NCBI GenBank assembly: GCA_046541355.1
Contig: JBKHDM010000029.1
Span: 1 to 31,938 of the forward strand
Reading direction: 5' to 3'
Length of the DNA stretch: 31,938 nt
Source of the DNA: CAYZHV01 sp046541355
GTDB taxonomy: Bacteria; Spirochaetota; Spirochaetia; DSM-27196; Alkalispirochaetaceae
Shown here one piece after another: positions 13,882-21,755 of the stretch; positions within the stretch are counted from its first letter, which is position 1, and each line of letters opens with the position of its first letter. A program made the position numbers and the translations under genes. Below the pieces are notes generated by a model. The model was not told where the DNA came from. It made no database searches and was given only the letters and a program-made list of their open reading frames with translations.

Positions 13882-15279
13882 ATGAGCGCGTCCACCCAGA
13901 GCACCGACGGATACGCCGAAATCTCAGTTGCCGAGGACCGGATGAGCGTGCTGGCCACCTTTATCCCGCCCCGGGGTGAGGGCAAACCGGTCACCCTCGA
14001 CTACATCGAGGCGATGCTCGAGAGCCACGGCATTATCTCCGGCATCAAGTGGGAGGAGATTCGGGAACGGGTCCTGGAGGTGAACACCGAGGGCAAGGTG
14101 ATCCACGGCGTCCTCATCGCCGAGGGAGAACCCCCGATCGACGAGATCCCCGCCCATCTGCGCCTCCGCCGGGAGCTTACCCGCCGACTCGAAGCGCCCC
14201 CTCCCCCGCCGATTGACGAGCGGGGAGCCGCGGACCTCCGACAGGTGGGCACCCGGGTACCGATCGTCATCGTCCATCGCAACGATCTGCTCGCGCGGGT
14301 TGTGGAAAAGCGAAAAGGGCAGCCCGGCAGCGACGTTTTCGGTTCGCCCGTCGCCCCGACAAAGCGAGAGGTGAGCCAGATCTCCCCGGGAAAGAACACT
14401 CGCCTCACCGACGGCACGCTCCTTGCAACCAGGAGCGGGCGTCTCCAGTTGAGCGGCGGGAGCGTCTGGGTAGATGAGAAGCTCGAGATCGCCGGGTCCG
14501 TTGACTACGCCACCGGAAATATCGAGTTTCCCGGAGACGTTACCCTCAAGGGGGATATCAAGGACGGCTTCCACGTCTGGGCGGGCGGGTCGGTAAACGC
14601 CGCGGGAACCGTCGATGTCTCCCAGGTCTACTGCAAGAAGACCTTTGTTACACCCGGCGGGATTATCGGCCGGAAGGAGCGGATCCTCCGGGCGGGTGGT
14701 CAGGTGAGCGCGCTGTTCGTGGAACACTGCCAGATTGAGAGCAAGGCGTCTATTTTTATAAAAGAGTACGCCTACCATGCCCGGCTTTTTGCCCTCGACC
14801 GGGTGGTCTTTGGAGAGGAAGGAAAGATCCTCGGCGGTCAGGTTGTCGCGGCCCACGGGGTGAGTGCCCAGGAGCTGGGAAACGACGCTGGAGTTCCCAC
14901 GGAGGTTGTCCTGGGGATCAACTTTATCGGCCACCGGCGGCTTCAGAGTGCCCGGGACGCCTTCGAAAAGGTTCATCAGGAGCTCACCCGCCTCGAGCGT
15001 CTGCGAGAGGAGCGGGAGAGTGCCGCCCTCGAGAGGAGGATGGTCCATCTCACGGAGCTGCGGCTCGAGTACACCCGTCGGATGGAAAATCTCCTCGAGC
15101 AGGTGGACCGTAATGAGGAAGCGGAGCTCCTCTGTCGCGGAACCGCCTATCCCGGGACGGTTATCCGCATCTGTCGGGCGGAGCTCCTGGTCACCGAGCC
15201 GATCGTCGCCCACCGGTTCCGCCTGGACAAGCTGAGCGGTCGGATCCTCTGTGAACCCCTCGGGGCGCGGGAGGTTTGA
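13882..15279 (+). CDS. FapA/DUF342-family polymer-forming protein
   Basis: 465-residue cytoplasmic protein of the FapA (flagellar assembly protein A) family; the biochemical role is unknown. The N-terminal third (1-105) is an alpha/beta domain ending in HGVLIAEGEPP. Residues about 175-330 form the family's right-handed beta-helix, seen as short repeating Gly/Val turns such as EIAGSVDYATGNIEFPGDVTLKGDI and the GGSVNAAGTVDVSQ run. A coiled coil (about 355-410) and a small C-terminal domain follow. FapA proteins are frequent in spirochaetes and clostridia and are linked to motility or cell-surface organisation, but no flagellar gene is nearby. The stop overlaps the birA start by four bases. Confidence 0.87.
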   Translation: MSASTQSTDGYAEISVAEDRMSVLATFIPPRGEGKPVTLDYIEAMLESHGIISGIKWEEIRERVLEVNTEGKVIHGVLIAEGEPPIDEIPAHLRLRRELTRRLEAPPPPPIDERGAADLRQVGTRVPIVIVHRNDLLARVVEKRKGQPGSDVFGSPVAPTKREVSQISPGKNTRLTDGTLLATRSGRLQLSGGSVWVDEKLEIAGSVDYATGNIEFPGDVTLKGDIKDGFHVWAGGSVNAAGTVDVSQVYCKKTFVTPGGIIGRKERILRAGGQVSALFVEHCQIESKASIFIKEYAYHARLFALDRVVFGEEGKILGGQVVAAHGVSAQELGNDAGVPTEVVLGINFIGHRRLQSARDAFEKVHQELTRLERLREERESAALERRMVHLTELRLEYTRRMENLLEQVDRNEEAELLCRGTAYPGTVIRICRAELLVTEPIVAHRFRLDKLSGRILCEPLGAREV

Positions 15280-16049
15280 GCGATCTCAGTGAGCTCACCA
15301 ACCCCTTTAACGGCGCTCGGGTAATCCATCTCCCCGAGGTGGACAGCACCATGGCCGAGGCGCGACGCCTTATCGCCGAGAAGGGGGAGGCGATGGATGG
15401 GGTGGTCATCGTCGCAGACCATCAGCGCGCGGGAGTCGGCCGTGCCCCCGGGCGCACCTGGGTCGACGAGGCGGGGGAGAGTCTGCTTTTTACCCTCCTC
15501 CTCGCCGACCGGAACCATGGCGACCTCGGCCGGGACGCTCTGCGCATCTCCCTCTCCTCGGCCCTCGCCCTCGCCGAGGCGATAGAGTTGATCGCCGGGG
15601 TCGCGGTCGCGATCAAATGGCCGAACGACCTTCTCCTCAGGGGCAGGAAGCTCTCCGGCATACTCGCCGAACGGGGAGAACGGTTTATCCGCCTCGGAAT
15701 CGGGGTCAACCTCAACGGGACAACCGTTGCCCGAGGGCTGGGAACGGCGGCTACCTCCCTGCGTCTGGAGACCGGCCGTCGCTACCGTCGCCGGGAGCTG
15801 CTCGAGGCGATTTTGAAGCGACTGCACCTGCGCCTCCTCGCCGGGGAGATCGATGTCGAGGCGATCAATCGCCGGCTTGCCTGGCGAGGGAGGGTCGTGG
15901 AGCTGCGACTCCGGGAGGCCGAGGGGGGAGAGTCGGTGCGCCGTGGAGTCCTCGCCGGCCTCGACGGGGCGGGAAACCTCACCCTCCGCCGAAAGGCTCA
16001 CCTCGAAACGGTAGACACGGGGCGATTGATTTCAGTCTCGCCGGGTTAG
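15276..16049 (+). CDS. birA: Biotin-protein ligase, group I (no DNA-binding domain)
   Basis: Attaches biotin to the biotin-carboxyl-carrier protein of acetyl-CoA carboxylase or related enzymes through biotinyl-AMP. Catalytic segments: VDSTMAEARRL, DHQRAGVGRAPGRTW (the Gly/Arg adenylate loop), VAIKWPNDLLL with the biotin-contacting lysine, and KLSGILAE and GIGVNLN. 257 residues without an N-terminal helix-turn-helix, so it should not act as a repressor. The start is uncertain. TTG 15276 overlaps the previous stop (TTGA), but GGGAGG is only one base upstream; the next in-frame start, ATG 15351, would delete the conserved ST motif. Its own stop codon is part of a -10 box for the next gene. Confidence 0.9.
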   Translation: MSDLSELTNPFNGARVIHLPEVDSTMAEARRLIAEKGEAMDGVVIVADHQRAGVGRAPGRTWVDEAGESLLFTLLLADRNHGDLGRDALRISLSSALALAEAIELIAGVAVAIKWPNDLLLRGRKLSGILAERGERFIRLGIGVNLNGTTVARGLGTAATSLRLETGRRYRRRELLEAILKRLHLRLLAGEIDVEAINRRLAWRGRVVELRLREAEGGESVRRGVLAGLDGAGNLTLRRKAHLETVDTGRLISVSPG

Positions 16050-16052
16050 TAT
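16026..16052 (+). promoter_or_regulatory. Possible promoter of the large histidine kinase gene
   Basis: TTGATT (16026-16031) and TAGTAT (16047-16052) are 15 bp apart, a short spacer. The -10 begins with the birA stop codon TAG. The predicted transcript start would be about 10 bp before the ATG at 16069, where no ribosome-binding sequence is seen. Confidence 0.35.
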
Positions 16053-16068
16053 TTTTCGCCTCGAACCG

Positions 16069-18657
16069 ATGGCGCTTCGTATCTTTACGCCCCGTCGGGA
16101 GTTGCGTCGCATCTCCCGGCAGCCGATTTTATTCTTCCTCGGCCTCTCTCTTGCCGTTGTCGGCAATGTGTTCGCCCTTCGCCTGTTCGAAGGGTTCGAC
16201 TACTTCTTCGGCTCGATTTTTTCCCTCATGCTCTATCTCCGGTTCGGCCCGATTACGGCGATCTCCTCGGCGGTGATCGGGGCCTTACCGGTGGCCATGG
16301 TAAACAGCGCTCCCTGGGTTCCCCTTATCGCCGCCGGGGAGATTCTCTTTCTCACTCTTATTCCGATACGCAGGAAGTCTGATTACCTGGTGCCGTTGGT
16401 TGCCCTCTTCTGGGTCGCCGCGGCAGTGCCGATTTTCGCCCTCCTTTTTCCCGTCTACCAGGACTACGAGCAGCCGCTGCTGTTCGCCCTCAACCGGCTC
16501 ATTAACGGTATTGCCAACGGCGTCGGCGCAACCATCCTCCACACGATCATTTCCGATGGCCCCTGGAGCAGGGCCGGCAGGAAGCAGCGTTTCTCCTACC
16601 GATCGGTGATCTTTGTCGCGATGATCGCCTTTGTTATCGTTCCTTCTCTCTTTACCCTCGTTGCGACCCTCAACCGGGAGGTTGAGATGCTCGACCGTCG
16701 CATTCAGGAACGGACCGCCCTCGTCCTGAGGGCGGCGAATCAGTCGGTGGGGCTGCGCCTGAGTGACTACGAGCACGTCGCCCGCACCCTCGCCCGGGCG
16801 GCGACCTTTGAGGAGACCCTCGACGGAGAGAGTCTTGGACAGGAGTTACGGCTCCTGTTTCAGGCGGATCGCTGGATACGATTTGCCGGGACCTGGGACA
16901 GTAACGGGGAGCTTCTGCTCGCCTACGGCGACCGCAGCAGTGCCGAGGGCCTCCAATCCTATCCGATCCGTGAGGCCGGGAGCGAGCGGATACCGATGAC
17001 ACTGGTGCGTCTCGATCCCGATGAGCCGGCTGAGGCGATGGCGCGCCTCGGTATTCTCATCGTTGTGCCGGTGGTGGAAGAGGGTGAAGTGGTCGGCGGA
17101 GTCGGCATGGTTGTGGACGGCGACCTGTTGGGGCACCTGTTGGCGGACCTCTCCACAGGCTGGTGGATTACCACGGCGATCGTAGACGAAGACAACCGGG
17201 TCATCGGTGCGAGCAGTCCGGGTATCGACGCGCTGATGGTTCTCGACGAGCCGTTGATCCCTTTCAACCAGAATCGCCTCACCTCCCGGGTCTCGATCGT
17301 GACGCCGGGGGGTTCGGAAACCAACCAACAGCGGCTAAGTCCCTACGAGCAGAGTCTCGCCTTCGACTACAAGCCGTCCTGGCGTATCGTCGCGGACACC
17401 TCCCTCGCCCCCTTCCGGGCCGAACTCAGGAGCGAGGCTCTGCGCTCCCTCATTGTTGTCGTACTCGTCCTCCTTCCTGCGATGGGTCTCGCGGCGCTGG
17501 TGAGCGCCTCCCTGGTGAGTTCCCTCGGAAAACTCCACGCCCTCACAGACTCCCTCTCCCCGAGGATCGACCGGAGCGAGGAGGTGCCGTGGCCGACAAG
17601 TCGCATAAAGGAGATCCACGCCCTGATCCGGCGATTCAGGTCGAACCTGCAGGAGCTCGGGGCTGCCTTCAGCGAGCTGCGCCGGACAAACGCCCGTCTC
17701 GAGGAGGCGAGCGAAGCGGCGAAGACCGCGAGCAGGGCGAAGAGCGCCTTTCTCGCCAACGTCAGCCATGAGCTGCGAACCCCCCTCAACGCGGTCCTCG
17801 GCTACGCTCAGTTCCTCCAGAGCGAGGAGGAGCTCAAAGAGGAGTACCGGGAACCGGTTACCACGATCCGATCGAGCGCCGAGCAGCTGCTCGAGATGAT
17901 CGACGATATTCTCGAGGTCTCGCAGCTGAGAAATCAGGCGATCGCGGAGCGCTGGGATATCTTCGATCTGCGCTCCCTCCTCGAGCATGTGGTACGCCCC
18001 TTTGAGCTCGAGGCGAGGGCGTCGGGACTGGAGATGAAGATGACCCTCGACCCGGAGATCCCCCACTTTGTCCGGGCGGATCAGAAGCATCTGCGGCGGA
18101 TTGTGAGCAACCTCCTCGATAACGCCATCAAGTTTACCGAGGAGGGCGGTATCACCCTCACCGCCAGGATGGCTGATACCGAGCGGCTGCAGATTCTGGT
18201 AGAGGATACGGGGATCGGCATACCGGAGCACCATCTCGTTGAGATTTTCGCTCCCTTCCATCAGCAGGAGGACCATCTCACCAAGAAACGCAGCGGCGCC
18301 GGATTGGGGCTTGCCATTGTCCAGCATCTTGTTACACTAATGAAAGGAGAAATCGCGGCTCACAGCACACCCGGAAAGGGGACCCGCTTCTGCGTGGAGG
18401 TGCCTGTAGCCCTGGTTTCCGGGGAAGCCGGAGACGACGGTAGAGGCGAAGGGGACGGGCCGAGGCCGGAGTACCTGAGAGCGCTGGTACAAGTGGCCGA
18501 GTCCGGGGATGTGACCCATCTGCGGGCGCTTATCGTCGAGCTGGAGCGCGAAGACCCTGGAGGTGCCGGGTTTTACCGGGAGGCCCTCGCCCTGGCCGAC
18601 GCCTTTGAACTCGACCGGCTCAAGGAGTTGTTGAAAAAACGAATCAATGGATGGTGA
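16069..18657 (+). CDS. Membrane histidine kinase with multi-helix N-terminus and extracytoplasmic sensor
   Basis: 862-residue kinase. Five to six hydrophobic helices (about 17-175) form a MASE-like membrane block, followed by another helix (about 180-205), a periplasmic region of about 240 residues resembling a Cache/PAS sensor (VVPVVEEGEVVGGVGMVVDGD), and a helix at about 463-490. A linker coiled coil leads to the phospho-acceptor H567 in NVSHELRTPLNAVLGYAQFL. The ATPase domain has LLDNAIKFTEEGG, DTGIGIPEHH and SGAGLGLAIV. The last 50 residues are an all-helical module (LRALVQVAESGDVTHLRALI...LKELLKK) of the kind that ends many multi-domain kinases next to stand-alone receivers. It overlaps the next gene by 11 bp. 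Signal unknown. Confidence 0.92.
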   Translation: MALRIFTPRRELRRISRQPILFFLGLSLAVVGNVFALRLFEGFDYFFGSIFSLMLYLRFGPITAISSAVIGALPVAMVNSAPWVPLIAAGEILFLTLIPIRRKSDYLVPLVALFWVAAAVPIFALLFPVYQDYEQPLLFALNRLINGIANGVGATILHTIISDGPWSRAGRKQRFSYRSVIFVAMIAFVIVPSLFTLVATLNREVEMLDRRIQERTALVLRAANQSVGLRLSDYEHVARTLARAATFEETLDGESLGQELRLLFQADRWIRFAGTWDSNGELLLAYGDRSSAEGLQSYPIREAGSERIPMTLVRLDPDEPAEAMARLGILIVVPVVEEGEVVGGVGMVVDGDLLGHLLADLSTGWWITTAIVDEDNRVIGASSPGIDALMVLDEPLIPFNQNRLTSRVSIVTPGGSETNQQRLSPYEQSLAFDYKPSWRIVADTSLAPFRAELRSEALRSLIVVVLVLLPAMGLAALVSASLVSSLGKLHALTDSLSPRIDRSEEVPWPTSRIKEIHALIRRFRSNLQELGAAFSELRRTNARLEEASEAAKTASRAKSAFLANVSHELRTPLNAVLGYAQFLQSEEELKEEYREPVTTIRSSAEQLLEMIDDILEVSQLRNQAIAERWDIFDLRSLLEHVVRPFELEARASGLEMKMTLDPEIPHFVRADQKHLRRIVSNLLDNAIKFTEEGGITLTARMADTERLQILVEDTGIGIPEHHLVEIFAPFHQQEDHLTKKRSGAGLGLAIVQHLVTLMKGEIAAHSTPGKGTRFCVEVPVALVSGEAGDDGRGEGDGPRPEYLRALVQVAESGDVTHLRALIVELEREDPGGAGFYREALALADAFELDRLKELLKKRINGW

Positions 18658-19816
18658 TCTGATTCAAGGGGCGTCGATCCTTGTTGTCGACGACAATCCG
18701 GCAAATCTCGGTGTTCTCTACCAGTTTTTGAGTCGGGCGGGCTACCGGGTCCTCGCCGGCCAGGACGGCGAAGCGGGACTGGAAATGGCCGAGCGGGAGC
18801 AACCGGACCTCATCCTGATGGATGTGATGCTTCCCGGGGAGGATGGGTTCTCGGTCTGCCGCAAGCTCCAGGAGCGGGAAAAGACCGCCCCGATCCCGGT
18901 GATCTTTGTCACCGCCTTGACCCAGGTGGAGGACAAGCTCGCCGGTTTTGACGCGGGAGGGGTGGATTACATTACCAAGCCTTTTCAGCGTGAGGAGGTC
19001 CTTGCGAGGATTGGTGCTCACCTGACAATCAAGAAACAGGCTGAAGAGCTCACCCGGGCGAACGCGTCGAAGGATCGCTTCTTCTCCATTCTCGCTCACG
19101 ATCTGCGGGGCCCCTTCGGCGGGCTTCTCAACGCCACCGAGCTTTTGGCCACTTCCGCCGAGGCGATGAGTACCGACCAGGTCAAGGAGATGGCCCACAC
19201 CCTCCACGGCAGCGCCAAACAGACCTACGATCTCCTCGAGAAGCTTCTCGAGTGGTCCCGGCTCCAGAACAACACGATACGCCCCGAGCCATCCCAGTTC
19301 AGCCTCGCCCTCGCGGTTCGCGAAACCGCCGAGATCTACGCCGGAAGTCTGGCGGACAAGTCGATAGAGCTTCACCTCGACCTGCAGGAGCTCGAGATCG
19401 AAGCCGACCGTTACATGTTTGAGACCACCGTCCGCAACCTGCTGAACAACGCGGTAAAGTTTACCCCCGACGGCGGGAGGATCACCGTTTCCAGCAGCCG
19501 GGAGCGGGATGAGGCGTTTATCTCGGTCAGCGACACCGGCATAGGGATGGATGAGCAGACCGTAAGTCGCCTGTTTGACGTCGGAACCACCAGCCGACGG
19601 GAGGGTTCCCGGGGGGAGAGCGGATCGGGTCTCGGGTTGCTGCTGGTCGGGGAGTACGTGGAGAAGAACCGGGGCAGGATCGAGGTGGTGAGCGAGGAGG
19701 GGTCCGGTTCGAGGTTCACCTTCTCCGTGCCCCTCTCCGAGGCGGAGGCCGCCTCGCTGCGCACGAGTCGGGAGCGCAGCTCCTACGGCGACGAGTCCGC
19801 CAAAGCGGCTCACTAA
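18647..19816 (+). CDS. Receiver-histidine kinase hybrid (REC-HisKA-HATPase)
   Basis: 389-residue soluble protein with the receiver at the N-terminus and a kinase behind it. The receiver (10-125) has D15-D16, phospho-acceptor D59 in ILMDVMLPGEDG, T89 and K111 in YITKPF. The kinase has H151 in SILAHDLRGPFGG (Asp instead of the more common Glu after His), the N box LLNNAVKFTPDGG, the G1 box DTGIGMDEQ and the G2 box GSGLGLLLV. No membrane segment. It overlaps the upstream membrane kinase, which lacks a receiver, so a relay from kinase 1 to this receiver, gating kinase 2, is likely. The final target is not in the window. Its stop lies nine bases from the convergent gene at 19826. Confidence 0.92.
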   Translation: MDGDLIQGASILVVDDNPANLGVLYQFLSRAGYRVLAGQDGEAGLEMAEREQPDLILMDVMLPGEDGFSVCRKLQEREKTAPIPVIFVTALTQVEDKLAGFDAGGVDYITKPFQREEVLARIGAHLTIKKQAEELTRANASKDRFFSILAHDLRGPFGGLLNATELLATSAEAMSTDQVKEMAHTLHGSAKQTYDLLEKLLEWSRLQNNTIRPEPSQFSLALAVRETAEIYAGSLADKSIELHLDLQELEIEADRYMFETTVRNLLNNAVKFTPDGGRITVSSSRERDEAFISVSDTGIGMDEQTVSRLFDVGTTSRREGSRGESGSGLGLLLVGEYVEKNRGRIEVVSEEGSGSRFTFSVPLSEAEAASLRTSRERSSYGDESAKAAH

Positions 19817-19825
19817 AAGCTCTTC

Positions 19826-21622
19826 TTACAGCGGGTCCTCCCAGAGGAGCAGTTCGCTCTCCAGTCCCCGGGAAAGCGTTCCGAAAGGCGCGCCCAGAGT
19901 GATTCTCATCGTCCGGCGTATTCCCACCTCCACCTCCGTATCTGCGGGAAGCTCGATCGCCCCAAAGGGATCCAACACCAGTCGCGCCTCCCGCCCCTTC
20001 TCGCCGGGGACTCTCGCCAGGGCCATCGGAGCTATCGCCTCCTTCCAGAGCTCCGCGACGCCGACTCTCACCGGCGGGAGCGCCGGGAGGCAGACGGACG
20101 CCTCCGAGGCAAAGAGGGGCACAACCCCCTTTTGCGAAAACCTCAGCTCCTCTTCAACCGGCTCACCGATCCCCACTGATCTGCGGACCGTCACCACGGA
20201 ATCCTCCCGAGCCCCCGGTTTGCCCAGGGCGAACTCCACGGGGGTGAGGAGAGCGGGGCGGGTGAGGGCGCCTGCAAGACGGAGCTCCAGGGCGAGGAAG
20301 AGCTCCTCGTACTCCGAGAGAAAGTAGCTGTCGAGGCGCACCCGGCCGCTGAGGGCGCCGCGGACTATCGACTCCTCCCGCAATCCTCGGCTGAGCTCGC
20401 CCTCGAAGGAGAAGGCGGAGATCGTGTCGATCGAGCAGAGCTCCGGGGGCAAAAGGGTGAGGCTCCCCCGCTCCCGGAGGGTGCTCACCCCCGGCTCCCC
20501 GACGCCCGCGGTCGAGTCGTGGTTTACCAGGGCCGCCGGACGTCCCCGGTCGGTCCTGAGGTCAAAACGCTCTCCGACGATCTGGGCAAGGCCGTGCATC
20601 GCGGCGGTGTAGGTGCGCTTTGTGCCGTAGGCGGCGTTTCGCTCCTCCCTGGGAGCCCGGGCAGTGGCCCCGGGCGAGGGAGCCCGGGCAGTGGGCCCGG
20701 GGGCGGCGGCCCGGGCGGCGGCCCCGGGGGCGCCCCGGAGGGCGGCCCCCCCGAGGCGCGGGAGCCTCAGCTCTTCGAGGACCAACCGGTGACGCTCGTT
20801 GGTCGGCCCGGATAGCTGACGCGCCTGTGCTGCGCCCCGAAGCGCGCGATGCATCCCGACTGAAAAGGGGGAGCCCCCGATCGGCTGCTCCCGGGCGGCG
20901 CAGACCAGGGCGCTTTCCCCCTCCTCCCGGGCTCTTTTTCGCTCGAGGGGGACAACCGAGACGGAGCGGGACAGCAGCCTGCTGCCGCCGACCAGCGCGC
21001 AGAAGCGGTTGAGAGTGTTGAGGGCGTCCGCCTCCTCCTCGGTCTCGAGCAGCACAACTACCCCGGTTCCCTCCTTATGACCACGGCGGATGAGCCGCCG
21101 CAGCTCCCTCTTTTCTCCCGGGGGCGGCTCCCGTCGCAGCCGCAGGAGGGGCAGGGAGTAGAGCTTCTCACCCTCCCCGAGGAGCAGCCGCTCGCCGAGC
21201 CTCTCTGTGACCACGCCGAGGATCATCGGCAGGGATCGCGGGAGTCGCTTCAGGTCCGGTAGAAAGGGGGCGCCGAGGCGGTCGTAGCCGTAGATCGTGG
21301 TCCCGCACCCCTTAGGCGGTCCTCCGGTCCAGGTGACCTCCCGGCTCAGCTCCTCGGCGGTGAGGGCGAGCTCCGGTGCGCCTGTGTAACCTGCGGCGGC
21401 CAGACTCTTAAGGGGAATGCTCTTCCAGAGCCTGTAGGCGTCGTCGGGCAGCCGCTCGGGGTCGACCGAGAGATTCGGGTCCGCCGGGGCGACAAAGAGC
21501 GGCTCGCTGCGGCCGGGAAGCTGAGCCGTCGCCCGACGCATCGAGGCGATCAGCTCCCAGTGAGATCGCGGGTTCAGGGGCGGAAGTGTGACCAGAATGG
21601 TGAGATCAGCGTTCGCGGCCAT
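19826..21622 (-). CDS. Uncharacterised 598-residue protein with a Pro/Ala repeat linker
   Basis: I do not recognise this family. The N-terminal half reads as an alpha/beta domain (DLTILVTLPPLNPRSHWELI, then LPMILGVVTERLGERLLLGEG and GVVVLLETEEEADALNTLNRF). A low-complexity Ala/Pro/Arg linker lies at residues 289-324. The C-terminal half, after ALVNHDSTAGVGEPGVSTL, is rich in beta strands (RGALSGRVRLDSYFLSEYEELFLALEL, LVLDPFGAIELPADTEVEV) and suggests a beta-sandwich. No signal peptide or membrane helix; Arg/Leu/Glu-rich. The frame extends to 21700, but ATG 21622 gives a clean start after an AT-rich GGATAATAGGT that could be a -10. A carbohydrate-active role is conceivable, not shown. Transcribed divergently from groEL. 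Confidence 0.75.
   Translation of the reverse strand: MAANADLTILVTLPPLNPRSHWELIASMRRATAQLPGRSEPLFVAPADPNLSVDPERLPDDAYRLWKSIPLKSLAAAGYTGAPELALTAEELSREVTWTGGPPKGCGTTIYGYDRLGAPFLPDLKRLPRSLPMILGVVTERLGERLLLGEGEKLYSLPLLRLRREPPPGEKRELRRLIRRGHKEGTGVVVLLETEEEADALNTLNRFCALVGGSRLLSRSVSVVPLERKRAREEGESALVCAAREQPIGGSPFSVGMHRALRGAAQARQLSGPTNERHRLVLEELRLPRLGGAALRGAPGAAARAAAPGPTARAPSPGATARAPREERNAAYGTKRTYTAAMHGLAQIVGERFDLRTDRGRPAALVNHDSTAGVGEPGVSTLRERGSLTLLPPELCSIDTISAFSFEGELSRGLREESIVRGALSGRVRLDSYFLSEYEELFLALELRLAGALTRPALLTPVEFALGKPGAREDSVVTVRRSVGIGEPVEEELRFSQKGVVPLFASEASVCLPALPPVRVGVAELWKEAIAPMALARVPGEKGREARLVLDPFGAIELPADTEVEVGIRRTMRITLGAPFGTLSRGLESELLLWEDPL
20651..20758. repeat. 27-bp in-frame GC-rich repeat inside the 598-residue gene
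   Basis: Four 27-bp units begin at 20651, 20678, 20705 and 20732. The first two share GGGAGCCCGGGCAGTGG and differ at about three positions; the third and fourth are progressively diverged. Each encodes nine residues, read on the minus strand as APGPTARAP, SPGATARAP and similar. Unit length is a multiple of three, so the frame is kept. It is not homologous to the argD repeat. Confidence 0.85.
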
Positions 21623-21755
21623 ACCTATTATCCATTTCGGCGGAAAAACCGGTTGCTGAAAGCGCTTATCATTTGTATCTTTCCCCCAGCTAGAAGGCAA
21701 AGTTCCAGATACACGCGCTTAAACTCAAATACCAGATCTATCAAGAGGAAGTGCT

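Noticed and set aside
21623..21755. CIRCE or sigma-32 control of groEL
   Set aside because: No TTAGCACTC/GAGTGCTAA pair was found. The nearest CTGAAA and CCCCAG elements are about 22 bp apart, too far for a sigma-32 promoter.
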